Part shown: piece after piece, positions 47,085-55,615 of the stretch
How positions within the stretch are numbered: the stretch's first letter is position 1
How the letters are laid out: every line of letters starts with the position of its first letter
DNA from: an uncultured Prevotella sp.
GTDB taxonomy: Bacteria; Bacteroidota; Bacteroidia; Bacteroidales; Bacteroidaceae
NCBI GenBank assembly: GCA_900317685.1
Contig: ONHQ01000008.1
Span: 1-64,000 of the forward strand
Direction of reading: 5' to 3'
Length of the DNA stretch: 64,000 nt
Program-made: the position numbers and the translations under genes
Notes under the pieces: model-generated
Database searches by the model: none
What the model was told of the DNA's origin: nothing
What the model saw: the letters and a program-made list of their open reading frames with translations, nothing else

Positions 47085-47120
47085 AAAAAGATCCGGTACC
47101 AATGGTGCCGGATCTTTTTT
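47085..47120 (+). terminator. Terminator of the small basic protein gene
   Basis: AAGATCCGG pairs with CCGGATCTT, extended inward by ACC/GGT, followed by a T-run. Confidence 0.9.
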
Positions 47121-47143
47121 AGTATTATTGCAAGTCGGAAAAG

Positions 47144-47174
47144 TTGCTTTTTCCAAAACTTTGCATTACCTTTG
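47144..47174 (+). promoter_or_regulatory. Promoter of the S1-domain gene
   Basis: TTG at 47144-47146, 20 bases, then TACCTTTG at 47167-47174. Confidence 0.8.
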
Positions 47175-47202
47175 CAAGTAAGCATAATTAGCACACAAGA
47201 CG

Positions 47203-48099
47203 ATGGATACAGAAATTAAGATTGGAAACTATAATACGCTGAAGATGACACGTGTGGCTGAGCGCCCTAACCCTCATGCCTTTGGCGGTAAGGAGATTTT
47301 CGGCATCTTTCTCGATGGCGGCAAGGAGGGTGAGATACTCATGCCACAGAAATACGTGCCGGAGCACGTGAAGGTGGGCAGCGACGTCCACTGCTTTGTC
47401 TATCTCGATCAGGACGAGCGACTCATAGCCACTACCGAGAAACCGCTGGCTAAGGTTGGGGACTTCGCCTATCTGAAATGCTCGTGGGTCAATGAGTATG
47501 GTGCCTTCCTCGACTGGGGGCTGATGAAGGACCTCTTCTGTCCCTTCCGCGAGCAGAAACGGCGCATGGAGATCGGTGAGAGCTATATCGTGTATGTCTA
47601 TGTCGACAAGGACAGTTATCGCGTGGCTGCCACGGCAAAGGTGGACCGCTGGCTCCACGATGTGCGTGAGGACAACGGCGGCGGACTGCATAAGGGCGTA
47701 GAGGTGGACCTGCTCGTGTGGCAGAAAACGGAGCTGGGCTTCAAGGTGATCATCAACAACCGCTATGCGGGACTCGTCTATAAGGATCAGATCTTCCAGT
47801 ATATCCATACGGGTGACCGCGTGAAGGGCTACATCCTGAATGTGCGCGAGGACGGAAAGATCGACGTCTCGCTGCAGCCGATAGGACGCCGGCAGACACT
47901 TGACTTCGCCGGGACGCTGCTCGAATGGATCAAGGCGCATGAGGGCCACTGCCCGTTCAGCGACAAGAGTGATCCCGACGACATCAAACGAGAGTTCCAG
48001 GTGAGCAAGAAGGTGTTTAAGAAGGCTGTCGGTGATCTCTACAGGAAACAACTGATCACCATCAGCGATAAAGGGCTCGACTTGGTGAAGGAAGGATAA
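47203..48099 (+). CDS. S1-domain RNA-binding protein, CvfB-like
   Basis: The 298-residue product has the CvfB layout: tandem S1/OB-fold domains (about 8-70, 72-140 and 150-225; CSWVNEYGAFLDWGLMKDLFCPF is the clearest) and a winged-helix domain (about 230-295, with FQVSKKVFKKAVGDLYRKQLI). CvfB-type proteins bind RNA; in Gram-positive bacteria they affect virulence gene expression. The gene stands alone with its own promoter and ends at a bidirectional terminator shared with lolD. Confidence 0.88.
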   Translation: MDTEIKIGNYNTLKMTRVAERPNPHAFGGKEIFGIFLDGGKEGEILMPQKYVPEHVKVGSDVHCFVYLDQDERLIATTEKPLAKVGDFAYLKCSWVNEYGAFLDWGLMKDLFCPFREQKRRMEIGESYIVYVYVDKDSYRVAATAKVDRWLHDVREDNGGGLHKGVEVDLLVWQKTELGFKVIINNRYAGLVYKDQIFQYIHTGDRVKGYILNVREDGKIDVSLQPIGRRQTLDFAGTLLEWIKAHEGHCPFSDKSDPDDIKREFQVSKKVFKKAVGDLYRKQLITISDKGLDLVKEG

Positions 48100-48106
48100 T
48101 AGGAGA

Positions 48107-48140
48107 CGGTTCCATACTTCGCCAAGGAAGTGTGGAACCG
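48107..48140. terminator. Bidirectional hairpin between cvfB-like and lolD
   Basis: A perfect 14-base stem (CGGTTCCATACTTC / its complement with one wobble) around a 6-base loop lies between convergent genes. Confidence 0.7.
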
Positions 48141-48148
48141 GTGGTTGA

Positions 48149-48826
48149 TTACACCTCGGTGCTGTCTGTCAGTCGGCCGTCGACCATGTGTATGGTGCGG
48201 TCGGTGATGGAGGCGAGATGCTCGTCGTGAGTGACGATGACGAAGGTCTGGCCGAACTTGTCGCGCAGGTCGAAGAAGAGCTGATGGAGCTCGGCTTTGT
48301 TCTTTGAGTCGAGGCTGCCCGAAGGCTCGTCGGCGAGGATGACGGCAGGATGGTTGACCAGTGCACGTGCCACGGCGACGCGCTGCTTCTCACCGCCGGA
48401 GAGCTCGTTGGGCTTATGCTCCGCACGGTCAGCGAGTCCCATGAACTCCAGCAACTCCATGGCACGCTGCTTAGCCTCCCGGCGGCCTTTGCCGTTGATG
48501 AAGGCTGGGATCATCACGTTCTCCAGTGCCGTGAACTCCGGCAAGAGCTGGTGGAACTGAAACACGAAGCCGATGTGCTCGTTGCGGAAGTCAGCGAGCT
48601 TGGAGGTGGAAAGCTTGCCGACGTCTATGCCGTCGATGACGACCGAGCCACTGTCGGGCTTGTCGAGTGTGCCGATGATTTGCAGCAATGTAGTCTTGCC
48701 GGCTCCCGATGGGCCGACGATGCTGACGACCTCGCCTTTGTTGATATGCAGGTCAATACCTTTGAGCACCTGCAACTTACCAAATGATTTGGTGATACCT
48801 TTAACGTCTATCATGGGGATAGTCAA
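48149..48826 (-). CDS. lolD: Lipoprotein-releasing ABC ATPase LolD-like
   Basis: The 225-residue product is an ABC ATPase of the LolD/MacB group, which powers release of lipoproteins toward the outer membrane or export of other substrates. Walker [10 protein letters not shown] is near residue 38, the Q-loop [21 protein letters not shown] is typical of LolD, the signature is LSGGEKQR and Walker B is [13 protein letters not shown] start at the second Met (residue 5) is also possible. No permease gene is adjacent, so its LolCE partner is elsewhere. In a genome this rich in surface lipoproteins, the LolD role is plausible; MacB-type is the alternative. Confidence 0.85.
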   Translation of the reverse strand: MTIPMIDVKGITKSFGKLQVLKGIDLHINKGEVVSIVGPSGAGKTTLLQIIGTLDKPDSGSVVIDGIDVGKLSTSKLADFRNEHIGFVFQFHQLLPEFTALENVMIPAFINGKGRREAKQRAMELLEFMGLADRAEHKPNELSGGEKQRVAVARALVNHPAVILADEPSGSLDSKNKAELHQLFFDLRDKFGQTFVIVTHDEHLASITDRTIHMVDGRLTDSTEV

Positions 48827-48904
48827 TCTTGTTTTACTATTTAGGAAAGTCTGTTTTCCAATTCTCTATGTTGGTGACACGCTTTCTCTTCTACCTTCTT
48901 CTTG

Positions 48905-48936
48905 CAAAAATACTAAGAATCTTTTGAAATCCCAAG
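48905..48936 (-). promoter_or_regulatory. Promoter of lolD
   Basis: On the minus strand TTGG, 19 bases, then TATTTTTG (plus 48905-48912). The leader is about 75 bases. Confidence 0.75.
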
Positions 48937-48963
48937 GATACGCAAGAATTATTTCCTTTCCTG

Positions 48964-51114
48964 CTAACTTCCTTTCTTAGGGAGGTTGAGCGACAGACTT
49001 TTGTTTTTCATCCAGTCGCGCAGGGCAGCGTAGGCTGAGGTCTCCTCGGTGTGCTGTGGCTGAGCGAAGGTCATGCGCATCTTGTCGTCGCCATACTGGT
49101 CGGGGAAGATGATCATCAGGTTCTTGCCTTTGAAGTATTTGGTCAGCTCCTCGGGTAGACGCTCCTGGGCCGTTTTGAACGATACGGTACCTTTGCGGGC
49201 GGTGACAACGACGAAGAGATGATCGTCGGCGATGGTGGCGGCGAGCTTAGGCATCTCGTTCCAATGCTCCATCTCTATATAGGTGGCGCGCACTGAGGCG
49301 TGGCGGTTCTTGACATATTCGTTGATCATCTGCAACGTGTCCTTGCGACCGTAGAACACGATGCGGCATTCGAGGTTCTCTGACAGTCGTGAGAGCCGTT
49401 CCACCCAGCGGTAGAAGCCTGGCTCGTACTGGGCGCGGGAAGGCACGGCGACCTGTATGCGGCGTAGCGTGGCGATGGGATGGTTGAGGCGTGCCATGAT
49501 GATCTGACGGCTCAGGCCGTTGAACAGGCTTTGGTGGAACTCGCCCCAGAACTTCGGGCTGACGCTGGCGTGGGTGTGCATGCCGATGAGCACCTCTGTG
49601 GCCTGGAATTCCTTGAAGGCGTGCTTGATGCCGTTGGCGATGTTGGCGGCAATGCGCACCTGGGTCTGCAGGTGGACATCAGAGCCAGCGGCGTATTGGC
49701 TGACCTGATCCAGCAGCCGTTGCCCGGCATCTTGGTTCTTGCGGATGTTCTGGTCGTCATACACAACGTTCAGCGCCACAATGCCCTGCGGACGCTTGAC
49801 CGACCGCATCATCAGCGCTAAGTCGATGAGACGGTTGGCATATTCGGGATATTTCACCGGCACGAGGATGTTCTCCACCGTCGTGGGTGCTTCTTCGTCG
49901 TGTGCCACCTCCTTGTCTCGGACGATGATACGCTGGGCGGAGCGGTCGGTGACGATCGACGAGATGATGCAGGTGAAGAGGATCATGATGACCACACCGT
50001 TGAGCATCTGTTCATCGACGAGGGGCTTTCCGTCGGCGCCCTTTAGTCCCATGCCCACCATCACCATGGCAATGGCTCCGGCTGCATGAGCCGATGACAA
50101 ACCAAACATCATGTGCGCCGACGACAACGGCAGACGAAAGAGGAAGCCGGAGAGATAGGCGGCGATGGCCTTGCTCAGCGTACCGATGATGACAAAGCAC
50201 GCTACCACCCAAATGATATTCCCACCGGCAAAGAGCAGGCGAACGTTGATGAGCATGCCTACGCCAATGAGGAAGTAGGGGATAAACAGTGCGTTGCCAA
50301 TGAACTCGATGCGGTTCATCAGCGGCGAGAGCTGTGGGATGTAGCGGTTGAGGATGAGGCCGGCGAAGAAAGCACCGAAGATGCCTTCCAGCCCGATGAG
50401 CTCGGCGAGTGCTGCCATGAGAAAGAGCATGGCCATGACAAAGATGAACTGCATGACGGCATCGCTGTATCGGCGCAGGAAACATCGTGTCAGCCGGGGA
50501 ACGGCATAGAGCAGACCGGCGCAGTAGAGTGCCATCTTCAAAACGAAGAAAGTCCAGAAGGCCACACCACCGCCACCTTGATGGGAGGCTACGATGACGG
50601 CAAGTACTATGAGGGCCAGGAGCAGGCTCACCATTGTGGCACCCACACTGATGACTACGCTCGGCTTGCGCTGCAGCCCATAGCGGCTGACAATGGGGTA
50701 GGAGATCAGCGTGTGCGACGACATGATACAGGCCAGCAACAGGGCGGCTCCCGTCGTATAGCCCAACAGGCCGATGCCGGTGAAGTAGTTCATCACAAAA
50801 GGTATGGCGAAGGTCAGCAGACCGAAAAACAGCGCGCGGTATTTGTTGCGCTGCAGGCCATCGAGGTCCATCTCCAAAGAAGCCAGAAACATGATGTAGT
50901 AGAGGCCCACCCGTCCGAAGAGTTCAAAGGATGCGTCGCGCGAGAGAATGTCAAGACCATACTGTCCCACGAGCACACCGGCCAGCACCATGCCGATGAT
51001 GTGCGGGATGCGCAGCTTGCCCATGATGATAGGAGCCAGCAGGATGATGAGCAATACCACGAAAAAGATCAACGTGGGGTTGGTGATGGGGAAGTATGAC
51101 GCGATGTTGAGCAT
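48964..51114 (-). CDS. Cation/proton antiporter with C-terminal stress-like domains
   Basis: The 716-residue product has an N-terminal CPA2-type transporter domain (about 1-395) with about 12 membrane helices, starting LIFFVVLLIILLAPIIMGKLRIPHIIGMVLAGVLVG. EGIFGAFFAGLILN near 243 is a family hallmark, and FLIGVGMLINVRLL contains the discontinuous-helix region. A cytoplasmic part of about 320 residues follows, with features of universal-stress-protein domains (VENILVPVKYPEYANRLIDLALMMR, EVLIGMHTHASVS). This combination is common in Bacteroidota. It probably exchanges Na+ or K+ for H+; ion choice is inferred. Transcribed divergently from asd. Confidence 0.88.
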   Translation of the reverse strand: MLNIASYFPITNPTLIFFVVLLIILLAPIIMGKLRIPHIIGMVLAGVLVGQYGLDILSRDASFELFGRVGLYYIMFLASLEMDLDGLQRNKYRALFFGLLTFAIPFVMNYFTGIGLLGYTTGAALLLACIMSSHTLISYPIVSRYGLQRKPSVVISVGATMVSLLLALIVLAVIVASHQGGGGVAFWTFFVLKMALYCAGLLYAVPRLTRCFLRRYSDAVMQFIFVMAMLFLMAALAELIGLEGIFGAFFAGLILNRYIPQLSPLMNRIEFIGNALFIPYFLIGVGMLINVRLLFAGGNIIWVVACFVIIGTLSKAIAAYLSGFLFRLPLSSAHMMFGLSSAHAAGAIAMVMVGMGLKGADGKPLVDEQMLNGVVIMILFTCIISSIVTDRSAQRIIVRDKEVAHDEEAPTTVENILVPVKYPEYANRLIDLALMMRSVKRPQGIVALNVVYDDQNIRKNQDAGQRLLDQVSQYAAGSDVHLQTQVRIAANIANGIKHAFKEFQATEVLIGMHTHASVSPKFWGEFHQSLFNGLSRQIIMARLNHPIATLRRIQVAVPSRAQYEPGFYRWVERLSRLSENLECRIVFYGRKDTLQMINEYVKNRHASVRATYIEMEHWNEMPKLAATIADDHLFVVVTARKGTVSFKTAQERLPEELTKYFKGKNLMIIFPDQYGDDKMRMTFAQPQHTEETSAYAALRDWMKNKSLSLNLPKKGS

Positions 51115-51145
51115 ATATCTTCTATATTCCTACGATTTTCTTGCG

Positions 51146-51153
51146 CAAAGGTA
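51146..51153 (-). promoter_or_regulatory. -7 element of the antiporter gene
   Basis: TACCTTTG on the minus strand, about 32 bases before the start codon. Confidence 0.6.
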
Positions 51154-51215
51154 GCAATTATTTTTTAAACTCTGAAAAATATTACATATTGTTCGTCTAA
51201 TTGATTGAAAAGTTG

Positions 51216-51295
51216 TACTTTTGCAACACATAATTGCAACATATTATTGAAACATATTATCTGCAACATTTATATTTAAGAGAAAGGAATAGATT
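51216..51295 (+). promoter_or_regulatory. Promoter and repeat-containing leader of asd
   Basis: TACTTTTG at 51216-51223 is the -7 element. The leader has four imperfect tandem copies of a ~14-base unit near TTGCAACATATTAT (51222-51270), then an AGAGAAAGG that may serve as a ribosome-binding site. Confidence 0.6.
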
Positions 51296-52309
51296 ATGAG
51301 AGTAGCTATTGTTGGTGCCAGTGGCGCCGTGGGCCAGGAGCTTCTGCGTATCCTCGCGGAGCGTGATTTCCCTGTTGATGATCTCGTGCTGTTCGGCTCT
51401 ACACGTAGTGCCGGCCGCCTTTACAACTTCAAAGGCAAGGACTATGAGGTGAAGCTTTTGCAGCACAACGATGACTTCAAGGGTGTGGACATCGCCTTTA
51501 CCTCTGCCGGCGCTGGTACGAGTAAGGAGTTTGCGGATACCATCACGAAGTACGGTGCAGTGATGATCGACAACTCCAGCGCCTTCCGTATGGACGACGA
51601 CGTGCCATTGGTAGTGCCTGAGGTCAACGCCGCTGACGCATTGAAGCGTCCCCGCAGCATCATCGCCAACCCTAACTGCACCACGATCATGATGGTCGTC
51701 GTGCTGGAGCCTATTGAGAAGCTGTCTCATATCAAGAAGATCCATATTGCCAGCTACCAGAGTGCCTCCGGTGCCGGTGCCGCCGCTATGAAGGAACTCG
51801 AGCAGCAGTACAAGGAGATGGTGGAGCAGGGACATGTGACTACCATCAATAAGTTCCCGCATCAGCTGGCTTATAACGTTATCCCGCAGATCGACAAGAT
51901 GACGCCCAACGATTATACCAAAGAGGAGATGAAGATGTACAACGAGACGCGTAAGATCATGCACTCCGATGTGCGCACCTCGGCTACCTGTGTGCGTGTG
52001 AGCTCACTGCGCTCCCACTCCGAGAGCGTATGGTTCGAGACGGAGAAGCCGCTGAGCGTGGAGGAGATCCGTGAGGCGCTGAAGGGTGCTCCCGGCGTCA
52101 CCGTCGTCGACGATCCTCAAAACTATGTATACCCCATGCCGCTGGAGAGCGCTGGCAAAGACGATGTCTACGTGGGCCGCATTCGCAAGGACCTCGCAGA
52201 TGATAACGGCAACACGCTGTGGCTCACAGGTGATCAGATCCGCAAGGGCGCAGCCCTCAATGCTGTGCAGATCGCCGAGTACCTGATCAAAGAGGGAGAC
52301 GTGAAGTAA
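51296..52309 (+). CDS. asd: Aspartate-semialdehyde dehydrogenase
   Basis: ASADH reduces aspartyl phosphate to aspartate semialdehyde, the branch point to lysine (and peptidoglycan diaminopimelate), methionine and threonine. The 337-residue product has the NADP-binding GASGAVG at 7-13, the phosphate-binding STRSAG, the catalytic Cys128 in [10 protein letters not shown] and the His in RSHSESVW. The Gly-rich [13 protein letters not shown] and the substrate-binding Arg region are present. It is monocistronic. The family call is secure. Confidence 0.96.
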   Translation: MRVAIVGASGAVGQELLRILAERDFPVDDLVLFGSTRSAGRLYNFKGKDYEVKLLQHNDDFKGVDIAFTSAGAGTSKEFADTITKYGAVMIDNSSAFRMDDDVPLVVPEVNAADALKRPRSIIANPNCTTIMMVVVLEPIEKLSHIKKIHIASYQSASGAGAAAMKELEQQYKEMVEQGHVTTINKFPHQLAYNVIPQIDKMTPNDYTKEEMKMYNETRKIMHSDVRTSATCVRVSSLRSHSESVWFETEKPLSVEEIREALKGAPGVTVVDDPQNYVYPMPLESAGKDDVYVGRIRKDLADDNGNTLWLTGDQIRKGAALNAVQIAEYLIKEGDVK

Positions 52310-52721
52310 GGAGCAAAGTCGGAAAGCAGGGAACGGCAAGAGCGCGGGAGCGGCGACGGGGCGGCGACAGAGCCTGCGACAAGGCCTGCGACAAGGCCTG
52401 CGACAAGGCCTTGGCACAGCCAAGGCAAACCGAACCGCTAACGCATAAAACGCCCCCCTGCCTTCTGGCCCAGCCCCCCTGCCTTCCGGCCCAGTCCTTG
52501 GCTCTTTGGCGATGCCCTGCCTTCCGGTCCTGCCCTTGGCCCTTTGGCGCCCCCCTGCCTTCCGGTCCAGCCCTTGGCCCTTTGGCGGCCCCCTGCTGCT
52601 CTTGAGGTGCGGGCCTTTCGCGTGAGCCGTTGCGTTTGCTTCGCCTGTGGCGAAGTCCTTCCTTTTCTTCCTTAGTATCCCTTGTTTTCAATCTTTTGCC
52701 TTTCTTTAATCTACTCTGCCT
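52310..52721. repeat. GC-rich tandem repeats between asd and the transposase
   Basis: The first array, 52372-52407, is three exact copies of a 12-base unit (GCCTGCGACAAG). The second, 52456-52590, is a short unit followed by three 38-base units that each begin CCCTGCCTTCCGG and end near CCCTTTGGCG. The GC content is far above that of the surroundings. No gene is supported; a minus-strand reading frame through it is a by-product of the repeats. Confidence 0.85.
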
Positions 52722-53726
52722 ATGAGTGAGGAACAATACCGAAAACACAAACCCTTTGCCGGTCCTCTGAAGCCTTCCATGCTGCGTCGCGCCCCCTTCA
52801 ACGACTATCACTCGCGTCGCATCTACTTGCTGACGCTGACCACCGTCAACCGCTACCCATGGCTTGGCGAGGTAGTGGGACACACGACGGCTCCGCGTTA
52901 TACCCTCGACTACCCCCATATCGTTCCGAGTCCTTTAGGCCTCGCCGTCTTGGACGCATGGCGCCATATCCCCGACTTCGTGCCGGAGATATCTATTGTC
53001 GACTACCAACTCATGCCCGACCATCTGCATGGCATCCTCTTTGTCCATGAGAGGATGGAACGGCATCTCGGAAACGTCGTCGGTGGCTTTAAGAAATCGT
53101 GCAACGCAGCCTTTCGCCGTATCATCCTTCATGAAGAGGAGAATCCTAAGGAACAACACCACAAAGACGGTAATATGCTCTGGCAGCTCGGCTACAACGA
53201 CCGCCTGCTGAAGAATGAAGGACAGATGGAGCGGTGGCGTCGCTATCTTCACGACAACCCTTATCGGCTGATGATGAAACGCGAGCACCGTGATCTCTTC
53301 CGCGTGCAGCACAACTTTGAATATGCCGGCTATTGTTTCTCCGCCATCGGCAACCGCTTCCTTCTCGACTATCCAGAAAAGAAAGTTGTTCAGTGCTCAC
53401 GCAGTCTCACGGCCGAACAGATCGAAGCCCAGCGCCAGCAGTGCCTGAAAGACGCAGCCCGTGGCGTGGTCTTCATCTCGCCGAGCATCTCGCCGGGCGA
53501 GAAAACCATCATGTGCAGCTTGTTTCTTCAGGGTTGTTCTCTCATCCACCTTCGTGAGAACGGCTTTACCGACTACTCCAAGCCTGTAGGCCGTTCGATG
53601 CAGGCCTGTGCCGAAGGCCGTCTGCTGCTATTGGCTCCTTGGGAGCATCACAATGCCCGCACGACGATCCGACGTGATCAGTGCTTAAGCCTGAACGAGA
53701 TGGCCAAAGCCCTCAGCGAGTGTTAA
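52722..53726 (+). CDS. REP-associated tyrosine transposase (RAYT) with extra C-terminal domain
   Basis: The 334-residue product has an N-terminal Y1/HUH transposase domain (about 25-190): the HUH motif is HLH at 101-103 in MPDHLHGILF, and the family end motif LGYNDRLLKNEGQMERWRRYLHDNPYR is at 156-182, with Tyr158 or Tyr175 as candidate nucleophile. Residues ~230-334 form a second domain (ARGVVFISPSISPGEKTIMCSLFLQGCSLIHLRENGF...CAEGRLLLLAPWEHH) that resembles a Rossmann/SLOG-type nucleotide-binding fold as in DprA/Smf. RAYTs are linked to dispersed palindromes like those in this window. The fold of the second domain is an inference. It is preceded by GC-rich minisatellites. Confidence 0.8.
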   Translation: MSEEQYRKHKPFAGPLKPSMLRRAPFNDYHSRRIYLLTLTTVNRYPWLGEVVGHTTAPRYTLDYPHIVPSPLGLAVLDAWRHIPDFVPEISIVDYQLMPDHLHGILFVHERMERHLGNVVGGFKKSCNAAFRRIILHEEENPKEQHHKDGNMLWQLGYNDRLLKNEGQMERWRRYLHDNPYRLMMKREHRDLFRVQHNFEYAGYCFSAIGNRFLLDYPEKKVVQCSRSLTAEQIEAQRQQCLKDAARGVVFISPSISPGEKTIMCSLFLQGCSLIHLRENGFTDYSKPVGRSMQACAEGRLLLLAPWEHHNARTTIRRDQCLSLNEMAKALSEC

Positions 53727-53753
53727 CGCTCATCACTTTTCTGTGGCTTCTCC

Positions 53754-53783
53754 TTGTTATATAGAAAAAAATGTGTATCTTTG
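53754..53783 (+). promoter_or_regulatory. Promoter of tRNA-Leu
   Basis: TTG at 53754-53756, 19 bases, then TATCTTTG at 53776-53783. Confidence 0.8.
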
Positions 53784-53805
53784 CATCCACTTCAATTATT
53801 ATCAT

Positions 53806-53887
53806 GCGCCTGTGGCGGAATTGGTAGACGCGCTAGACTTAGGATCTAGTTGCTCACGCAGTGCAGGTTCGAGTCCTGTCAGGCGCA
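53806..53887 (+). tRNA. tRNA-Leu (anticodon UAG)
   Basis: The acceptor stem GCGCCTG pairs with CAGGCGC. A CTAGACTTAGGATCTAG anticodon arm has a 7-base loop with TAG at positions 34-36, read as Leu. A variable arm (TTGCTCACGCAGT) and GGTTCGAGTCC T-arm are present. The terminal CCA is not encoded. Confidence 0.97.
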
Positions 53888-53898
53888 CAAGACATAGA

Positions 53899-53932
53899 AA
53901 TCCTAACCGGCGTTCGCTGGTTAGGATTTTTT
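53899..53932 (+). terminator. Terminator after tRNA-Leu
   Basis: AATCCTAACC pairs perfectly with GGTTAGGATT, followed by TTTTT. Confidence 0.9.
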
Positions 53933-53984
53933 CCTTTTCCTGATATTTAACGCTCTTGGAAAGAGTATTTTGAAGAAAAAGCAG

Positions 53985-53992
53985 TAACTTTG
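53985..53992 (+). promoter_or_regulatory. -7 element of glyS
   Basis: TAACTTTG lies 36 bases before the ATG. The -33 element is weak. Confidence 0.55.
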
Positions 53993-54027
53993 CACGAAAG
54001 TATAATTTATTAGAAAGTAATAGAATT

Positions 54028-55596
54028 ATGGCACAAGAAGATGTTTTCAAGAAGATTGTGAGTCATTGCAAGGAATATGGTTTCGTATTCCCCAGTTCAG
54101 ACATCTATCCTGACGGACTCGCAGCCGTCTATGATTACGGACCAAACGGTGTAGAATTGAAAAACAATATCAAGAAGTACTGGTGGGACAGCATGGTGCT
54201 TCTTCACAACAATATCGTGGGCATTGACGCCGCCATCTTCATGAACCCGACCGTATGGAAGGCCAGCGGTCACGTCGACGCTTTCAACGACCCGCTCATC
54301 GACAACCGCGACTCGAAGAAACGCTATCGTGCCGATGTGCTCATCGAGGATCAGATCGCCAAATACGAGGAGAAGATCGACAAGGAGGTGAAGAAAGCCG
54401 CCAAGAAGTTTGGTGACGCCTTCGACGAGAAGAAGTTCCGCGAGACCAATCCCCGCGTCCTCGAGCATCAGAAGAAGCGTGACGAACTTCACGCCCGCTA
54501 CACCGAGGCCATGCAGGGTCCCAACCTTGAAGAGCTCAAGCAGATCATCCTCGACGAGGGTATCGTGGATCCTATCAGCGGTACGAAGAACTGGACCGAC
54601 GTGCGTCAGTTCAACCTGATGTTCTCCACAGAGTTTGGTTCCACAGCTGGTGCCACGAGCAAGGTCTATCTCCGTCCGGAGACAGCTCAGGGTATCTTTG
54701 TCAACTTCCTCAATGTACAGAAGACCACGCGTCAGAAGCTGCCGTTTGGTATCGCACAGATCGGTAAGGCCTTCCGTAACGAGATCGTTGCCCGTCAGTT
54801 CGTCTTCCGTATGCGTGAGTTCGAGCAGATGGAGATGCAGTTCTTCTGCCAGCCCGGCACCGAGATGAAGTGGTTTGAGTATTGGAAGAAAGCCCGTCTG
54901 GCCTGGCACGAGGCCTTGGGCATGGGCGACGACAACTACCGTTTCCACGACCACGAGAAGCTCGCCTTCTACGCCAACGCTGCCACCGACATCGAGTTCA
55001 AGATGCCGTTCGGCTTCAAGGAGGTCGAAGGTATCCACAGCCGTACCAACTACGACCTGAGCCAGCACGAGAAGTTCAGCGGCACGAAGATGCGCTACTT
55101 CGATCCTGACACCAACGAAAGCTACGTGCCTTACGACGTGGAGACCTCCATCGGCGTTGACCGCATGTTCCTCAGCGTCATGTGCCACTCTTACGAGGAA
55201 GAGAAGCTCGAGAACGGTTCCAGCCGCGTCGTGCTGCACCTGCCGGAGGCTCTGGCTCCTATCAAGTGCGCCGTGCTGCCGCTTGTCAACAAGGATGGTC
55301 TGCCCGAGAAGGCACAGGAGATTGTCAACGACCTGAAGTTCCACTTCACCACACATATCGAGGCTAAGGACTCCATCGGCAAGCGCTATCGCCGTCAGGA
55401 CGCCATCGGCACACCGTACTGTGTCACCGTGGACGGTCAGACCCTGGAGGACAACACCGTCACGCTGCGCTATCGCGACTCTATGCAACAGGAGCGTGTG
55501 CCCGTGGAGAAGCTGCGCGAGATCATTGAGGACCGCGTGAGCATCACCAGCGTGCTGAAGAAACTCAGTAAGGAAATTGAGGGCCTTGACAAGTAA
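54028..55596 (+). CDS. glyS: Glycyl-tRNA synthetase
   Basis: This class II synthetase charges tRNA-Gly. The 522-residue product is the single-chain dimeric type: motif 1 region near KNNIKKYWW, an insertion (about 90-175) rich in Lys and Glu, then motif 2 with YLRPETAQGIFVNF and FRNEIVARQFVFRMREFEQMEMQFF, and motif 3 with VETSIGVDRMF. The C-terminal anticodon-binding domain (ALAPIKCAVLPLVN...) is complete. It is followed after 19 bases by an FKBP gene, likely co-transcribed. Confidence 0.96.
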   Translation: MAQEDVFKKIVSHCKEYGFVFPSSDIYPDGLAAVYDYGPNGVELKNNIKKYWWDSMVLLHNNIVGIDAAIFMNPTVWKASGHVDAFNDPLIDNRDSKKRYRADVLIEDQIAKYEEKIDKEVKKAAKKFGDAFDEKKFRETNPRVLEHQKKRDELHARYTEAMQGPNLEELKQIILDEGIVDPISGTKNWTDVRQFNLMFSTEFGSTAGATSKVYLRPETAQGIFVNFLNVQKTTRQKLPFGIAQIGKAFRNEIVARQFVFRMREFEQMEMQFFCQPGTEMKWFEYWKKARLAWHEALGMGDDNYRFHDHEKLAFYANAATDIEFKMPFGFKEVEGIHSRTNYDLSQHEKFSGTKMRYFDPDTNESYVPYDVETSIGVDRMFLSVMCHSYEEEKLENGSSRVVLHLPEALAPIKCAVLPLVNKDGLPEKAQEIVNDLKFHFTTHIEAKDSIGKRYRRQDAIGTPYCVTVDGQTLEDNTVTLRYRDSMQQERVPVEKLREIIEDRVSITSVLKKLSKEIEGLDK

Positions 55597-55615
55597 ATCA
55601 CACAACAGGTAAAGA

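Noticed and set aside
52287-52919. A minus-strand 210-codon frame through the minisatellites
   Set aside because: It is produced by GC-rich repeats with no stop codons and overlaps the start of the transposase gene.
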